Assembly (NCBI GenBank): GCA_045805265.1
Contig: JBJMLO010000024.1
Span: 186,001 to 250,000 of the forward strand
DNA: 64,000 nucleotides
Source of the DNA: JBJMLO01 sp045805265
GTDB lineage: Bacteria > Actinomycetota > UBA4738 > JACQTL01
Direction of reading: 5' to 3'
A program made the translations under genes and the position numbers. Each line of letters opens with the position of its first letter. Within the stretch, counting starts at the first letter, position 1. The notes below the pieces were generated by a model. It made no database searches, was not told the origin of the DNA, and saw only the letters and a program-made list of their open reading frames with translations. Below, in pieces: positions 33,046 to 41,383 of the stretch.

Positions 33046-35481
33046 ATGGCGAAGGTCGTCGGAACCGAGGTCCTCCGCAAGGAAGACCCCGAGCTCATCA
33101 CCGGACAGGCCAGGTACGTGGACGACCTGGTCGTGCCCGGCATGCTGTGGATGCACGTGGTCCGGAGCCCGCTCGCCCACGCCAGGATCAACTCGGTCGA
33201 CCTGTCCCGGGCCAAGGACATGCCCGGCGTGGTCGCCGCGTTCTCCGGCGCCGACCTGGCCGACGACTGGGCCGGGCCGCTCCTCATGGCGTGGCCGGTC
33301 ACCGAGGACATCAACAGCCCGCCGCACTGGCCGTTGGCCAAGGACAAGGCCCGGTTCCAGGGCGACGGCGTGGCCGTGGTGATCGCCGAGTCCCGCGCCC
33401 AGGCCGCCGACGCGGCCGAGGCCGTCGACGTCGACTACGAGCCGCTCGATCCAGTGATCGACATGGACGCCGCCCTGGCCGACGGCGCGCCGATCCTCCA
33501 CGAGGAGTCCGGCACCAACCGGTGCTACACGTGGGCCCACACGAACGGCGACGTGGAGGCCGTGTTCGCGAGCGCTCCCGTCGTCGTCAAGGAGCGCTAC
33601 GTCATCCAGCGCCAGGTCCCGAACGCCATCGAGCCCCGGGGGGTCCTGTGCCAGCCCAACCCGGCCATGGGGGACTTCACGCTGTACTCCTCCACGCAGA
33701 TCCCGCACATCGTGAAGGTGGCGATGACGCTGGGCACCGGGATCCCGGAGTCCAAGATCCGGGTCGTCGCCCCCCGGGTAGGCGGCGGGTTCGGGTCGAA
33801 GCTGCAGGTGTACGCCGAGGAGATGCTGGCTTTGGCCGTGGCCAAGCGCCTGGGCCGGCCGGTCAAGTGGACCGAGACGCGCTCGGAGAACTTCCTGGCG
33901 ACCCACCACGGGCGGGACCAGGTCCAGGAGATGGAGCTTGCCGCCGGCGAGGACGGGAAGATCCGGGGGTTCCGGGCGAAGATCAAGGTGAACATGGGGG
34001 CGTACCTCATGGTCATCACGCCGGGGACGCCCCTGCTCGGCGCGTGGCTGTACTGCGGCGCCTACGGCGGCGAGGCCTACGGAATCGAGTTCACCGGCGT
34101 GTTCACGAACACCGTGCCCACCGACGCCTACCGCGGGGCCGGCCGGCCGGAGGCCACGTACGCCATCGAGCGGGCCATGGACGCGCTGGCCAAGCGGGTG
34201 GGCAAGGATCCCGTCGAGATCCGCCGGATGAACTTCATCCCGGCATTCACCGAGCCGACCCCAATGCCCAGCGGGCTCACGCTCGACTCCGGGAACTACG
34301 AGGCCACCCTGGACACCGCGCTCGAGCTGGCCGGCTACGAGCAGCTCCGGAAGGAGCAGCAGGCCCGGCGCGACGGCGGCGACACGAAGCAGATCGGGAT
34401 CGGGTTGTCCACCTATCTCGAGATGTGCGGGCTCGCGCCTTCGCGGATCCTGTCGGCGCTGCGGTACGCGGCCGGCGGCTGGGACGCGGCGCAGGTCCGG
34501 GTGTTGCCCACCGGGAAGGTCACGCTCGTGATCGGCACCTCGCCCCACGGCCAGGGCCACGTCACGACGTTCGCCCAGATCGCCGCGGACGACCTGGGGA
34601 TCCCGGTCGACGACATCGAGGTCGTCCACAGCGACACCGAGCTGGCCCCGCTGGGGATGGACACGTATGGGTCGCGCTCGCTTGCCGTCGGCGGGGTAGC
34701 CGTGCACCGGGCCGCGCATAAGGTCGTGGAGAAGGCCCGGAAGATCGCCGCGCACGAGCTGGAGGTGTCCGAGGACGACCTGGACTACGAGTCCGGATCG
34801 TTCAGCGTGAAGGGCGCGCCCGACAAGGCGGTCACGATCCCCGCGCTGGCGTTCTCGGCGTGGACGGCCCACAACCTGCCGGACGGCCTGGAGCCCAACC
34901 TCGACGCGACCGCCGTCTACGACCCCGAGAACTTCGTGTGGCCGTACGGCGCGCACATCTGCGCGGTCGAGGTGGACACCGAGACCGGCCAGGTCGACGT
35001 GCTGAAGTACGTCGCGGTCGACGACGTCGGCACGCTGGTCAACCCCCAGATCGTCGACGGCCAGGTCATCGGCGGCGTGATCCAGGGCATTGCGGAGGCC
35101 CTGTACGAGGAGGCCGTGTACGACGACAACGGGACGCTGATGACGTCGTCCCTGTCGAACTACTGCGTCCCCGCGGCGTCGGACGTTCCATCGATCGTGA
35201 TCGGACGGCACGAGACGCCGTCCACCACGAACGAACTCGGCGTGAAGGGCGTGGGGGAGACCGGGACGATCGCGTCGCCCGTCGCGGTGATCAACGCGGT
35301 GAACGACGCGCTGTCGCATCTCGGCGACATCGACGTGGGACGGCCGGCCACGCCGGAACGGGTGTGGCGGGCCATCCACGGGCGGGGGGATGCGGCCCCC
35401 GAAGGCGCGGAGGGCCCCGGCGCCGGTGCCGGCACCGGATCCGCGGACCGAGCCGCGTCCGACGGAGGGGAGGCCCGATGA
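33046..35481 (+). CDS. Molybdenum hydroxylase large subunit, CoxL form II (AYRGAGR)
   Basis: An 811-residue Mo-binding subunit. The active-site loop is AYRGAGR at 361-367, the form II signature, so there is no copper-binding cysteine as in form I. RVGGGFGSK near 245, GQGHVTTFAQI near 505 and GVKGVGETGTIASP near the C-terminus (catalytic Glu) complete the fold. The real substrate of form II enzymes is disputed; weak CO oxidation or oxidation of aldehydes, heterocycles or other carbon compounds is possible. The next gene overlaps by 4 nt (ATGA). A Gly/Ala/Glu-rich tail of about 30 residues ends the protein. Confidence 0.92.
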   Translation: MAKVVGTEVLRKEDPELITGQARYVDDLVVPGMLWMHVVRSPLAHARINSVDLSRAKDMPGVVAAFSGADLADDWAGPLLMAWPVTEDINSPPHWPLAKDKARFQGDGVAVVIAESRAQAADAAEAVDVDYEPLDPVIDMDAALADGAPILHEESGTNRCYTWAHTNGDVEAVFASAPVVVKERYVIQRQVPNAIEPRGVLCQPNPAMGDFTLYSSTQIPHIVKVAMTLGTGIPESKIRVVAPRVGGGFGSKLQVYAEEMLALAVAKRLGRPVKWTETRSENFLATHHGRDQVQEMELAAGEDGKIRGFRAKIKVNMGAYLMVITPGTPLLGAWLYCGAYGGEAYGIEFTGVFTNTVPTDAYRGAGRPEATYAIERAMDALAKRVGKDPVEIRRMNFIPAFTEPTPMPSGLTLDSGNYEATLDTALELAGYEQLRKEQQARRDGGDTKQIGIGLSTYLEMCGLAPSRILSALRYAAGGWDAAQVRVLPTGKVTLVIGTSPHGQGHVTTFAQIAADDLGIPVDDIEVVHSDTELAPLGMDTYGSRSLAVGGVAVHRAAHKVVEKARKIAAHELEVSEDDLDYESGSFSVKGAPDKAVTIPALAFSAWTAHNLPDGLEPNLDATAVYDPENFVWPYGAHICAVEVDTETGQVDVLKYVAVDDVGTLVNPQIVDGQVIGGVIQGIAEALYEEAVYDDNGTLMTSSLSNYCVPAASDVPSIVIGRHETPSTTNELGVKGVGETGTIASPVAVINAVNDALSHLGDIDVGRPATPERVWRAIHGRGDAAPEGAEGPGAGAGTGSADRAASDGGEAR

Positions 35482-36320
35482 TCCCCGCGAGCTTCGACTA
35501 CGAGCGAGCCGACTCCGTCGACGCGGCCGTCTCGCTGCTCCAGCAGCACGGCGAGGACGCCAAGGTCCTGGCCGGCGGGCACTCGCTGCTGCCACTCATG
35601 AAGCTCCGCCTGGCCGCACCCACCGTGCTGGTGGACATCGGGCGGATCGGTGAGCTGTCCTACGTCCGAGAGGACGGCGACCGGATCGCTATCGGCGCGC
35701 TGACCCGGCACCACGACGTGGCGGGCGACCCGCTGCTCGCCGAGCACTGTCCGATCGTGTCGTACACGGCCGGGCTGATCGGCGACCCCCAGGTCCGGCA
35801 CATGGGGACCATCGGCGGCTCGGTGGCCCACGGGGACCCGGCGTCGGACATGCCGACGGTGCTGCTGGCGCTCGACGCGGAGTTCACGGCACGGGGACCG
35901 GGCGGGGAGCGGGCCATCCCGGCCTCGGAGTTCTTCAGCGGCCTGTTCGAGACCGCGCTCGCCCCCGACGAGGTGCTCACCGAGATCCGGGTCCCGAAGA
36001 CAGCCGGGAGCGGCTGGTCCTACCAGAAGTTCCAGCGGCGGTCCCAGGACTGGGCCATCGTCGGCGTTGCGGCGGTGGTGTCCAGGTCGAACGGCGCCTT
36101 CGGGAGCGCGGCGATCGGTCTGACGAACATGGCGGAGTCGCCGATCCGGGCGGCCGCGGTGGAAGGAGCGCTGACCTCGTCGGGCGAGGTGGCCGAGGCC
36201 GCTTCGCACGCGGCCGAGGGCGCGAACCCGCCGTCGGACACCTTCGCCAGCGCCGAGTACCGCCGCGCGCTCGCCGAGGTGCTGGTCCGCCGCGCGATCG
36301 AGGAGGCGTCGTCCCGGTAG
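35478..36320 (+). CDS. Molybdenum hydroxylase FAD subunit (CoxM-like, form II cluster)
   Basis: A 280-residue FAD subunit. VLAGGHSLLPLMKLRL near residue 30 and TIGGSVAHGDPASDMP near residue 112 are the two FAD-binding loops and are closer to the classic CoxM AGGHSLLP than those of the form I operon. The C-terminal CO_deh_flav_C domain begins near 170. Its ATG overlaps the large-subunit stop (ATGA). The next gene, coxD, starts 42 bp downstream and appears to have its own leaderless promoter. Confidence 0.92.
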   Translation: MIPASFDYERADSVDAAVSLLQQHGEDAKVLAGGHSLLPLMKLRLAAPTVLVDIGRIGELSYVREDGDRIAIGALTRHHDVAGDPLLAEHCPIVSYTAGLIGDPQVRHMGTIGGSVAHGDPASDMPTVLLALDAEFTARGPGGERAIPASEFFSGLFETALAPDEVLTEIRVPKTAGSGWSYQKFQRRSQDWAIVGVAAVVSRSNGAFGSAAIGLTNMAESPIRAAAVEGALTSSGEVAEAASHAAEGANPPSDTFASAEYRRALAEVLVRRAIEEASSR

Positions 36321-36362
36321 CGCGCCGTCCGGCGGCCGCGGCGCGGTCGTAGGCTGGCCGGC

Positions 36363-37241
36363 GTGAGCTCGCCGTTCGGGTCGGTCGAGGAGGTGGCCGA
36401 GGCCCTCCGGGCCGGCTCGTACCTGCCCGACCGCGGCCTGGCCACGGCGATCCACCTGTCGCTGGCGCTCGACAAGCCGCTGCTGCTGGAGGGCGAGGCG
36501 GGGGTCGGGAAGACCGAGGTGGCCAAGGTGCTGTCCTCGGTGCTCGGCCGCCGGCTGATCCGGCTGCAGTGCTACGAGGGCATCGACGCGAGCCAGGCGC
36601 TGTACGAGTGGAACTACTCCCGCCAGCTGCTCGCGGTCCGGGCCCTGCGCGAGGAGGAGGCCAGCGAGGCGCTGGTCCACGACGTGTTCGGTCCGGAGTT
36701 CCTCGTGGAGCGGCCTCTGCTGGGCGCCATCCGGGCGGGCGACCGGGCCGTGCTGCTCGTCGACGAGCTCGACCGGGCCGACGACGAGTTCGAGGCGTTC
36801 CTGCTCGAGGTGCTCTCGGAGTTCGCCGTCACGATCCCGGAGGTCGGGCGCGTCGCCGCCGAGCGGCCCCCTGCGGTGGTCATCACCTCGAACCGAACCC
36901 GCGAGCTGCACGACGCCCTGAAGCGGCGGTGCCTGTACCACTGGATCGACCACCCGGCCATCGACCGCGAGGTGGCGATCGTCCGGCTCCGGGCGCCGGA
37001 GGCCACCGAGGCGCTGGCCCGCCAGGTGTCGGAGGCGGTGGCCCGGATCCGCGACATGCCCGTGGCCAAGCCCCCCGGCGTGGCGGAGACGATCGACTGG
37101 GCCCAGGCCGTGGCGTTCGTCGGCGCCGGGGAGCTGTCCGTCGAGTCCGCGGAGGACACCCTGGGGCTGGTGCTCAAGGACCACGAGGACCAGGAGCTCG
37201 TCCGCCCGGTCCTCGGCCGGGTGGTGGCCGGCGACGCCTGA
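36363..37241 (+). CDS. coxD: CoxD-like MoxR AAA+ ATPase
   Basis: A 292-residue MoxR-type ATPase. Walker A is LLEGEAGVGKTEVAK near residue 41, Walker B is VLLVDELDRAD near 125, and sensor 1 is VVITSNRTRELHDALKRRC near 175, ending with the arginine finger region. CoxD works with CoxE in sulfuration and copper insertion at the CO dehydrogenase active site. The GTG start has TAGGCT ending 7 nt upstream. The VWA partner follows immediately. No other coxD is in the window, so it may serve both the form I and form II enzymes. Confidence 0.92.
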   Translation: MSSPFGSVEEVAEALRAGSYLPDRGLATAIHLSLALDKPLLLEGEAGVGKTEVAKVLSSVLGRRLIRLQCYEGIDASQALYEWNYSRQLLAVRALREEEASEALVHDVFGPEFLVERPLLGAIRAGDRAVLLVDELDRADDEFEAFLLEVLSEFAVTIPEVGRVAAERPPAVVITSNRTRELHDALKRRCLYHWIDHPAIDREVAIVRLRAPEATEALARQVSEAVARIRDMPVAKPPGVAETIDWAQAVAFVGAGELSVESAEDTLGLVLKDHEDQELVRPVLGRVVAGDA

Positions 37242-37350
37242 GGACCCGCCGCCCGGCGACCCCGTCGGCCCGCTGGTCGGGTTCGGCCGGCACCTCCGGC
37301 GACTGGGGCTGCCCGTTGGGCCGGGCCGGGTCCTGTCGTTCGTCCGGGCC

Positions 37351-38418
37351 GTGGGGGCGCTGGTCCCGGCGGACCGCAACGACGTGTACTGGGCCGGCCG
37401 GGCCACGCTGATCTCCCGCCACGACCTGATCGCGGACTACGACGCGGCGTTCGAGTCATGGTTCCGGGAGGCCGGCGATCCGGCGATGGTGGCCCTGGAA
37501 CCGGTGCCCGGCCTGCTCGGGGAGCCGGACGACGGCCGGACCGGCCCCGGGACCATCGAGGACCTCCAGGCCGTGGTGTCGCTGGCATCGGCCCGGTGGC
37601 GGCCCCTGGACGAGGGCGACGAGGCCGAGGACGAGGAGGAGGCCGCCATCGGCATCGTGGCGAGCGACGTGGAGGTCGTCCGGACCAAGGCGTTCGACGA
37701 GCTCACCGAGGACGAGCAGCGCACGGCGGCGGCGCTCATCCGCCGGCTCCGGCTCCGCGGTCCCCGCCGGTCTTCGCGGCGCACCCGCCCCGCGTCGAAG
37801 GGCCCTCGGTTCGACCTCCGGCAGACCCTGCGCCGTTCGCTCCGCACCGAGGGGGAACCGATGCGCCGGGCCTGGCGCGCGACGCGCACCCGACGGCGTC
37901 CGATCGTCCTGATCCTCGACGTCAGCGGGTCGATGGCGCCGTACTCGCGCGCGCTGCTGCTCTTCGCGCACGCGGCCATGGCGAGCGGCGCGCGCGTCGA
38001 GGCCTTCGTGTTCGGCACCGAGCTGTCGCGGGTGACGCCGCACCTCCGGGTCCGGGACCCCGAGGCCGCGCTCGAGCGGATCGGGCGGACCGTCCGGGAC
38101 TGGGAGGGAGGGACGCGGATCGGCGACTCGCTGCGGGCGCTGCTCGACGTGTGGAGCCAGCGCTCGGCCCTCCGGGGAGCGACCGTGGTGGTGTGCTCCG
38201 ACGGCCTCGAGCGGGGCGACCCGGTCGTGCTGGCCCGGCAGATCGAGCGCCTCCACCGCCTGGCTCACCGGCTGATCTGGGTGAACCCCCTGAAGGGGAG
38301 CCCGCGCTACGAGCCGCTGGCCCGGGGAATCGCCGCCGCGCTGCCGTTCGTCGACGAGTTCGTCTCCGGCCACAACATCCAGAGCCTGGAGTCCCTCGGG
38401 GACCTGCTCACGCGGTAG
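37351..38418 (+). CDS. coxE: CoxE-like VWA-domain protein (conserved N-terminus extends upstream without a standard start codon)
   Basis: 355 residues from GTG 37351. The VWA domain has the metal site DVSGSMAPYS near residue 190 with LRVRDPEAALERI and the GGTRIGDSLRALL block behind it; this is the MoxR partner CoxE. The same frame reads family-like sequence for about 37 codons before this GTG, back to 37240 (LVGFGRHLRRLGLPVGPGRV is recognisable), directly after the coxD stop. That stretch has no ATG, GTG or TTG, so the true start may be a CTG (37273 is one), or the coxD frame may be joined by a +1 shift, or the assembly may contain an error. The 3' end overlaps the convergent Rieske gene by 11 bp. 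Confidence 0.82.
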   Translation: MGALVPADRNDVYWAGRATLISRHDLIADYDAAFESWFREAGDPAMVALEPVPGLLGEPDDGRTGPGTIEDLQAVVSLASARWRPLDEGDEAEDEEEAAIGIVASDVEVVRTKAFDELTEDEQRTAAALIRRLRLRGPRRSSRRTRPASKGPRFDLRQTLRRSLRTEGEPMRRAWRATRTRRRPIVLILDVSGSMAPYSRALLLFAHAAMASGARVEAFVFGTELSRVTPHLRVRDPEAALERIGRTVRDWEGGTRIGDSLRALLDVWSQRSALRGATVVVCSDGLERGDPVVLARQIERLHRLAHRLIWVNPLKGSPRYEPLARGIAAALPFVDEFVSGHNIQSLESLGDLLTR

Positions 38419-38761
38419 CGGAGGGCGGCTGCTTCGACCGGACCTCCACGACGCCCTCGTGCACCCGGGCGTCGTAGACGACCTGGGCTTTGGTGGCCGG
38501 ACCGCGGATCACCCGGCCGTCGCTCAGCCAGAACGTGCTGCCGTGGAGCGGGCAGATCACGGTGGGCTGCGCGGCGCGGGCGTTCACCCGGCCCTTGTGC
38601 AGGGGCCCGCCCACGTGGGTGCACCGGTCGTTCATCGCGTAGATCCGTTCGGCGCCTCGGAACAGGAACAGCTCGGTCCCCTCGACCGTCACGCGGATGG
38701 CCTTCTCGGTGGGCAGCTGGTCGTCCCCGACGACCGGCGTCCAGTCCTCGAAGCTCGCCAT
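38408..38761 (-). CDS. Rieske [2Fe-2S] ferredoxin-like protein
   Basis: A 117-residue single-domain Rieske protein. The cluster ligands are in CTHVGGPL (C-x-H) near residue 47 and CPLHGSTF (C-x2-H) near 70. It resembles NirD/BphA3-type small Rieske ferredoxins, which carry electrons for oxygenases or reductases. It starts 14 bp after the methyltransferase gene on the same strand, so they likely share a transcript. No oxygenase is adjacent. Its convergent position after coxE does not prove a link to the cox genes. Confidence 0.88.
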   Translation of the reverse strand: MASFEDWTPVVGDDQLPTEKAIRVTVEGTELFLFRGAERIYAMNDRCTHVGGPLHKGRVNARAAQPTVICPLHGSTFWLSDGRVIRGPATKAQVVYDARVHEGVVEVRSKQPPSATA

Positions 38762-38775
38762 CCGGCCATCCGGAC

Positions 38776-39600
38776 TCAGGTCCGGCGGCACCGCCACACG
38801 GTGATGCGCCACAGCAGCCGGCTGCCGCGCCGGCGGAGGTTCACCAGCCCCTCCGCCACGAGCTGCGCCAGCGCCTGCGACTTCGCGAGGATCGTGGGGA
38901 GCGGGAGCTCGCGGGTCACGACCTCGTCCATGTTGTTCTGGCCGAACACCCGCCGGGCCGCGGCCAGGACGCGGTTCTCGGCCTGGATCGTCCCGGTCGG
39001 GAGGTACATGACCCCCTTGCGGTCCAGGCACTCGCCGAGCGTCTCCACCATGGCCACGGGGATCTCCGCGCCGGTGGGGCCCCCGGCGTAGCCGCCGGGG
39101 AACCAGTCGGACGCCGCAGCAAGGCGGTCCGGGATGCCGGACACGTCGCCGATGACGACCTGCGCCTTCACGTCCCGGACAGGCTCGAGCAGATTCCCCA
39201 CCCGGAACTCGGTCCGGTCGGTGAGGCCGAGGCGCTCGGCGTTCCGCATGGAGTCCGCCACGGCCTCGGGCGCCGCGTCGCACCCGACGACGCGGCCGGC
39301 GCCCTTGCGCGCCGCGACGAAGGACAGGACTCCGCTGCCGCACCCGACGTCCAGCACGGTCGCGCCGGGCGGGATCTCCATCGCCTCGGCCACCAGCCGA
39401 GAGGTGGACGTGGGGGCGAAGACCGTCGGCGACAGCAGCAGCCGGAAGGGCCCGGCGGCTCCCGTCCATTCGATCTCGCGCATGCCACCGGGCGTGGGCC
39501 GCATGCGCGACCGTTCGGGCAGGGACGTGACTGTCTCCCCTCCACTGTCGCTGCGGGCTCCGGCGTAGGGGCGCTCGCCGGGGTGGTCGGGATTGGACAC
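38776..39600 (-). CDS. SAM-dependent methyltransferase
   Basis: A 274-residue class I methyltransferase. Motif I VLDVGCGSG is at 83-91, preceded by LLLSPTVFAPTSTSRLVAEAM and followed by the acidic VVGCDAAPEAV (motif II). The layout is of the small-domain/PrmA-PRMT-like type, with a C-terminal half of unclear substrate role. The start is GTG 39600 with GGAGAG 6 nt upstream. It is co-transcribed with the Rieske gene. The substrate is unknown. Confidence 0.8.
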   Translation of the reverse strand: MSNPDHPGERPYAGARSDSGGETVTSLPERSRMRPTPGGMREIEWTGAAGPFRLLLSPTVFAPTSTSRLVAEAMEIPPGATVLDVGCGSGVLSFVAARKGAGRVVGCDAAPEAVADSMRNAERLGLTDRTEFRVGNLLEPVRDVKAQVVIGDVSGIPDRLAAASDWFPGGYAGGPTGAEIPVAMVETLGECLDRKGVMYLPTGTIQAENRVLAAARRVFGQNNMDEVVTRELPLPTILAKSQALAQLVAEGLVNLRRRGSRLLWRITVWRCRRT

Positions 39601-39783
39601 TTCTGTCTCTCCTGTCCGCGACTGCCCGAGCGCGAAGGAGCGGGCGGAATGCGCCCGAGCGTTCGCACTGCGAATCGACGCGATGGCCTGTGGAACTCTC
39701 GAGAAACACTAGCAGCGGAGCGCCCGCGCTGCTCGCCCGAGCGGCGCACAGGGCCGGGCGCGCCCCGGGCTCCCCGGACCTAG

Positions 39784-39813
39784 TACGCTTGTCTTCTCGA
39801 AGGCACCTTCGAG
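39784..39813 (+). promoter_or_regulatory. Promoter -10 and 18-bp dyad at the 5' end of the 39.9 kb transcript
   Basis: The 301-bp gap at 39601-39901 holds no gene. A TACGCT hexamer at 39784-39789 predicts transcription start near 39796, exactly where the dyad CTCGAAGGCACCTTCGAG (39796-39813, 8-bp arms) begins. It could be an operator or a 5'-terminal hairpin in a leader of about 106 nt before the ATG at 39902. The rest of the gap shows nothing recognisable. Confidence 0.4.
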
Positions 39814-39901
39814 GGTTCGAGCCGAGTTTGCGACCGGTCGTCCGGCCTGCCCCCGCTCCTCACGGACCAGGTGCACGGCAACACCGCGAGAGGGGAGCCA
39901 C

Positions 39902-40087
39902 ATGACAAAGACGTCGGGCGGGGTCGAGTATGGTGCGCCGCTCTCCGGCAAGGCTCACGCGCAGGGCACGAGGGGCCGCCCGTGTGAGGTCGCGGGGTGC
40001 ACCACGGTGCTGTCGACCTACAACGCGGCGACGACGTGCTGGCTGCACAGCCAGCCCGCTCGCCGGCGGCCGCTCGACAGGACCTGA
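39902..40087 (+). CDS. Small Cys/His protein, probable zinc-binding
   Basis: A 61-residue protein with a C28-x4-C33-x12-C46-x2-H49 pattern (PCEVAGCTTVLSTYN then TCWLH), consistent with one zinc site. Similar CxxxxC...LSxYN...CxxH mini-proteins are familiar in Actinobacteria, but no function is known to me. The ATG has a strong purine-rich site (GAGGGGAG) about 6 nt upstream, and a promoter is visible at 39784. Two more plus-strand genes follow at short distance. A regulator or RNA/ribosome-binding accessory role is possible but unproven. Confidence 0.65.
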   Translation: MTKTSGGVEYGAPLSGKAHAQGTRGRPCEVAGCTTVLSTYNAATTCWLHSQPARRRPLDRT

Positions 40088-40105
40088 TCGGCAAGGGAGG
40101 GCTCC

Positions 40106-40321
40106 ATGCCAGAGACGTTCGGGAAGCGCCAGCGGCGCGACGCGAGGACCAGGAAGATCGCGGCGAAGGAAGAGCGCCGGGTCGCCCGGACCCAGCGCCG
40201 CGAGCTGCGGGCCGCCGGCGTCGACGTGCCCCCTCCCGGCACCGACACCGAGGACGAGCAGCTCCCTCCCTGGCCCGACGAAGAGGAAGCGGAGTCGCAA
40301 CGAGCGGACGAGGCTCCGTAG
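40106..40321 (+). CDS. Small hypothetical protein, basic N-half and acidic C-half
   Basis: A 71-residue protein. The first half is strongly basic (GKRQRRDARTRKIAAKEERR) and likely helical; the second half is acidic and proline-rich (PPWPDEEEAESQ). A GGGAGG element 5 nt before the ATG supports translation. It lies 18 bp behind the Cys/His mini-protein gene, so they probably form one transcript. No family is recognised. Confidence 0.6.
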   Translation: MPETFGKRQRRDARTRKIAAKEERRVARTQRRELRAAGVDVPPPGTDTEDEQLPPWPDEEEAESQRADEAP

Positions 40322-40359
40322 GCCGGCACTCCCCGCCGACCGTCCCGCCCATTCGGTCC

Positions 40360-41361
40360 GTGCTGCATCGGCGTTTCGCATCGATCCCCCTGCACCTCGC
40401 CGCCGCCGTGGTGGTGTGCGCGCTCGCGCTGACCGCGTGTGACCGGGCCGGCGCGCAGCGGGCCGACGAGCCGACCCACGCGTTCCGGACCGCGGTGCCG
40501 GAGCTGTCCACGATCCCAGCGCCCTGCCCGACGTCCTCCGCCTCGGGCGGTGTCGAGGTGCGCCTGTTCCACGCCCCCGGTGGCGGATGCGTGCGCCAGG
40601 ACCAGCTGCGGGAGTTCCGGTGCACCCCACAGGACGACCCCGTCATCGAGGCGGGCGGTCTGCGGTTCCTGGGAGGGGCGTTCGCCATGCCGGTCTCCCA
40701 GGTCCCCGTCGAGGCGAGGCTCCTCGGCCGCAACTCCCTCGAGGAGGTGGACATCCGGCCGGGCGACCGCCCGACGCTGTTCGTTACGACCGCAGGCGGC
40801 GTGGAGCGCTGGCTCACGCTGGTGACGCCGCCGGACGGACTGGCCGACGCCCTGTTCATCGGGGACTCGATCATGGTGGGCAGCCGCCGGGCCGTGGTGC
40901 GCGCGCTGCCCGGATGGGCCACGGAGTTCCGGGCGAAGGTGTCCCGGACGACCGACGAGGGGATCGACGTCGCCCGAACCCTCGACGACATGTCCCGCCA
41001 CGACGTCGTGGTCGTGGAGCTGGGGACCAACGAGTCGCTGGCGGAAGGGTTCCCGGCCCGCATCCGGCGCATGCTCTCGATCGTGGGATCGGCGCGGCTG
41101 ATCGTGTGGGTCACGGTCCACCGCGACCAGGAGATCACGCCGGAGCTGAACGACGACATCGTGTCCGCCATGCGCGACCTCCCGAACGGCATCGTGGCCG
41201 ACTGGAACGCCGCGGTGACCCCCGACGACCTGCTGGCCGACGGCGTCCACCCCACGGACGCCGGGCAGGCGCTGATGGCGCACCTGCTGGCCGGTCCCCT
41301 CCAGCGATGGAACGACGCAGCCACCGGCCACGGCGACGTGGCCTGCGCTCCGCCGGAATGA
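40360..41361 (+). CDS. Lipoprotein with an SGNH/GDSL hydrolase domain
   Basis: A 333-residue exported lipoprotein. The signal peptide ends in the lipobox LTAC (residues 24-27). After a linker, an SGNH fold is visible: block I GDS at 168-170 in FIGDSIMVGS, block III VVVELGTNES near 228 and block V DGVHPTDAG near 303 with the catalytic Asp and His. It may deacylate or deacetylate a cell-envelope sugar, as do OafA/PatB-type SGNH domains. The GTG at 40360 fits the signal peptide well, but no ribosome site is clear. The truncated hemoglobin gene follows 22 bp downstream. Confidence 0.8.
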   Translation: MLHRRFASIPLHLAAAVVVCALALTACDRAGAQRADEPTHAFRTAVPELSTIPAPCPTSSASGGVEVRLFHAPGGGCVRQDQLREFRCTPQDDPVIEAGGLRFLGGAFAMPVSQVPVEARLLGRNSLEEVDIRPGDRPTLFVTTAGGVERWLTLVTPPDGLADALFIGDSIMVGSRRAVVRALPGWATEFRAKVSRTTDEGIDVARTLDDMSRHDVVVVELGTNESLAEGFPARIRRMLSIVGSARLIVWVTVHRDQEITPELNDDIVSAMRDLPNGIVADWNAAVTPDDLLADGVHPTDAGQALMAHLLAGPLQRWNDAATGHGDVACAPPE

Positions 41362-41383
41362 CGGTGCTCCGGGCCCGGGCGGC

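Noticed and set aside
27531..38418. Long antisense open frames across the cox operons, the sugar operons and the cyclase gene
   Set aside because: They are by-products of high GC; their translations are Arg/Gly/Pro/Ala-rich without domains, whereas the opposite strand shows clear catalytic motifs.
39795..39835. GGTTCGAGCC resembling the T-arm of a tRNA
   Set aside because: The flanking bases do not form a T stem, anticodon arm or acceptor stem on either strand, so no cloverleaf can be drawn.
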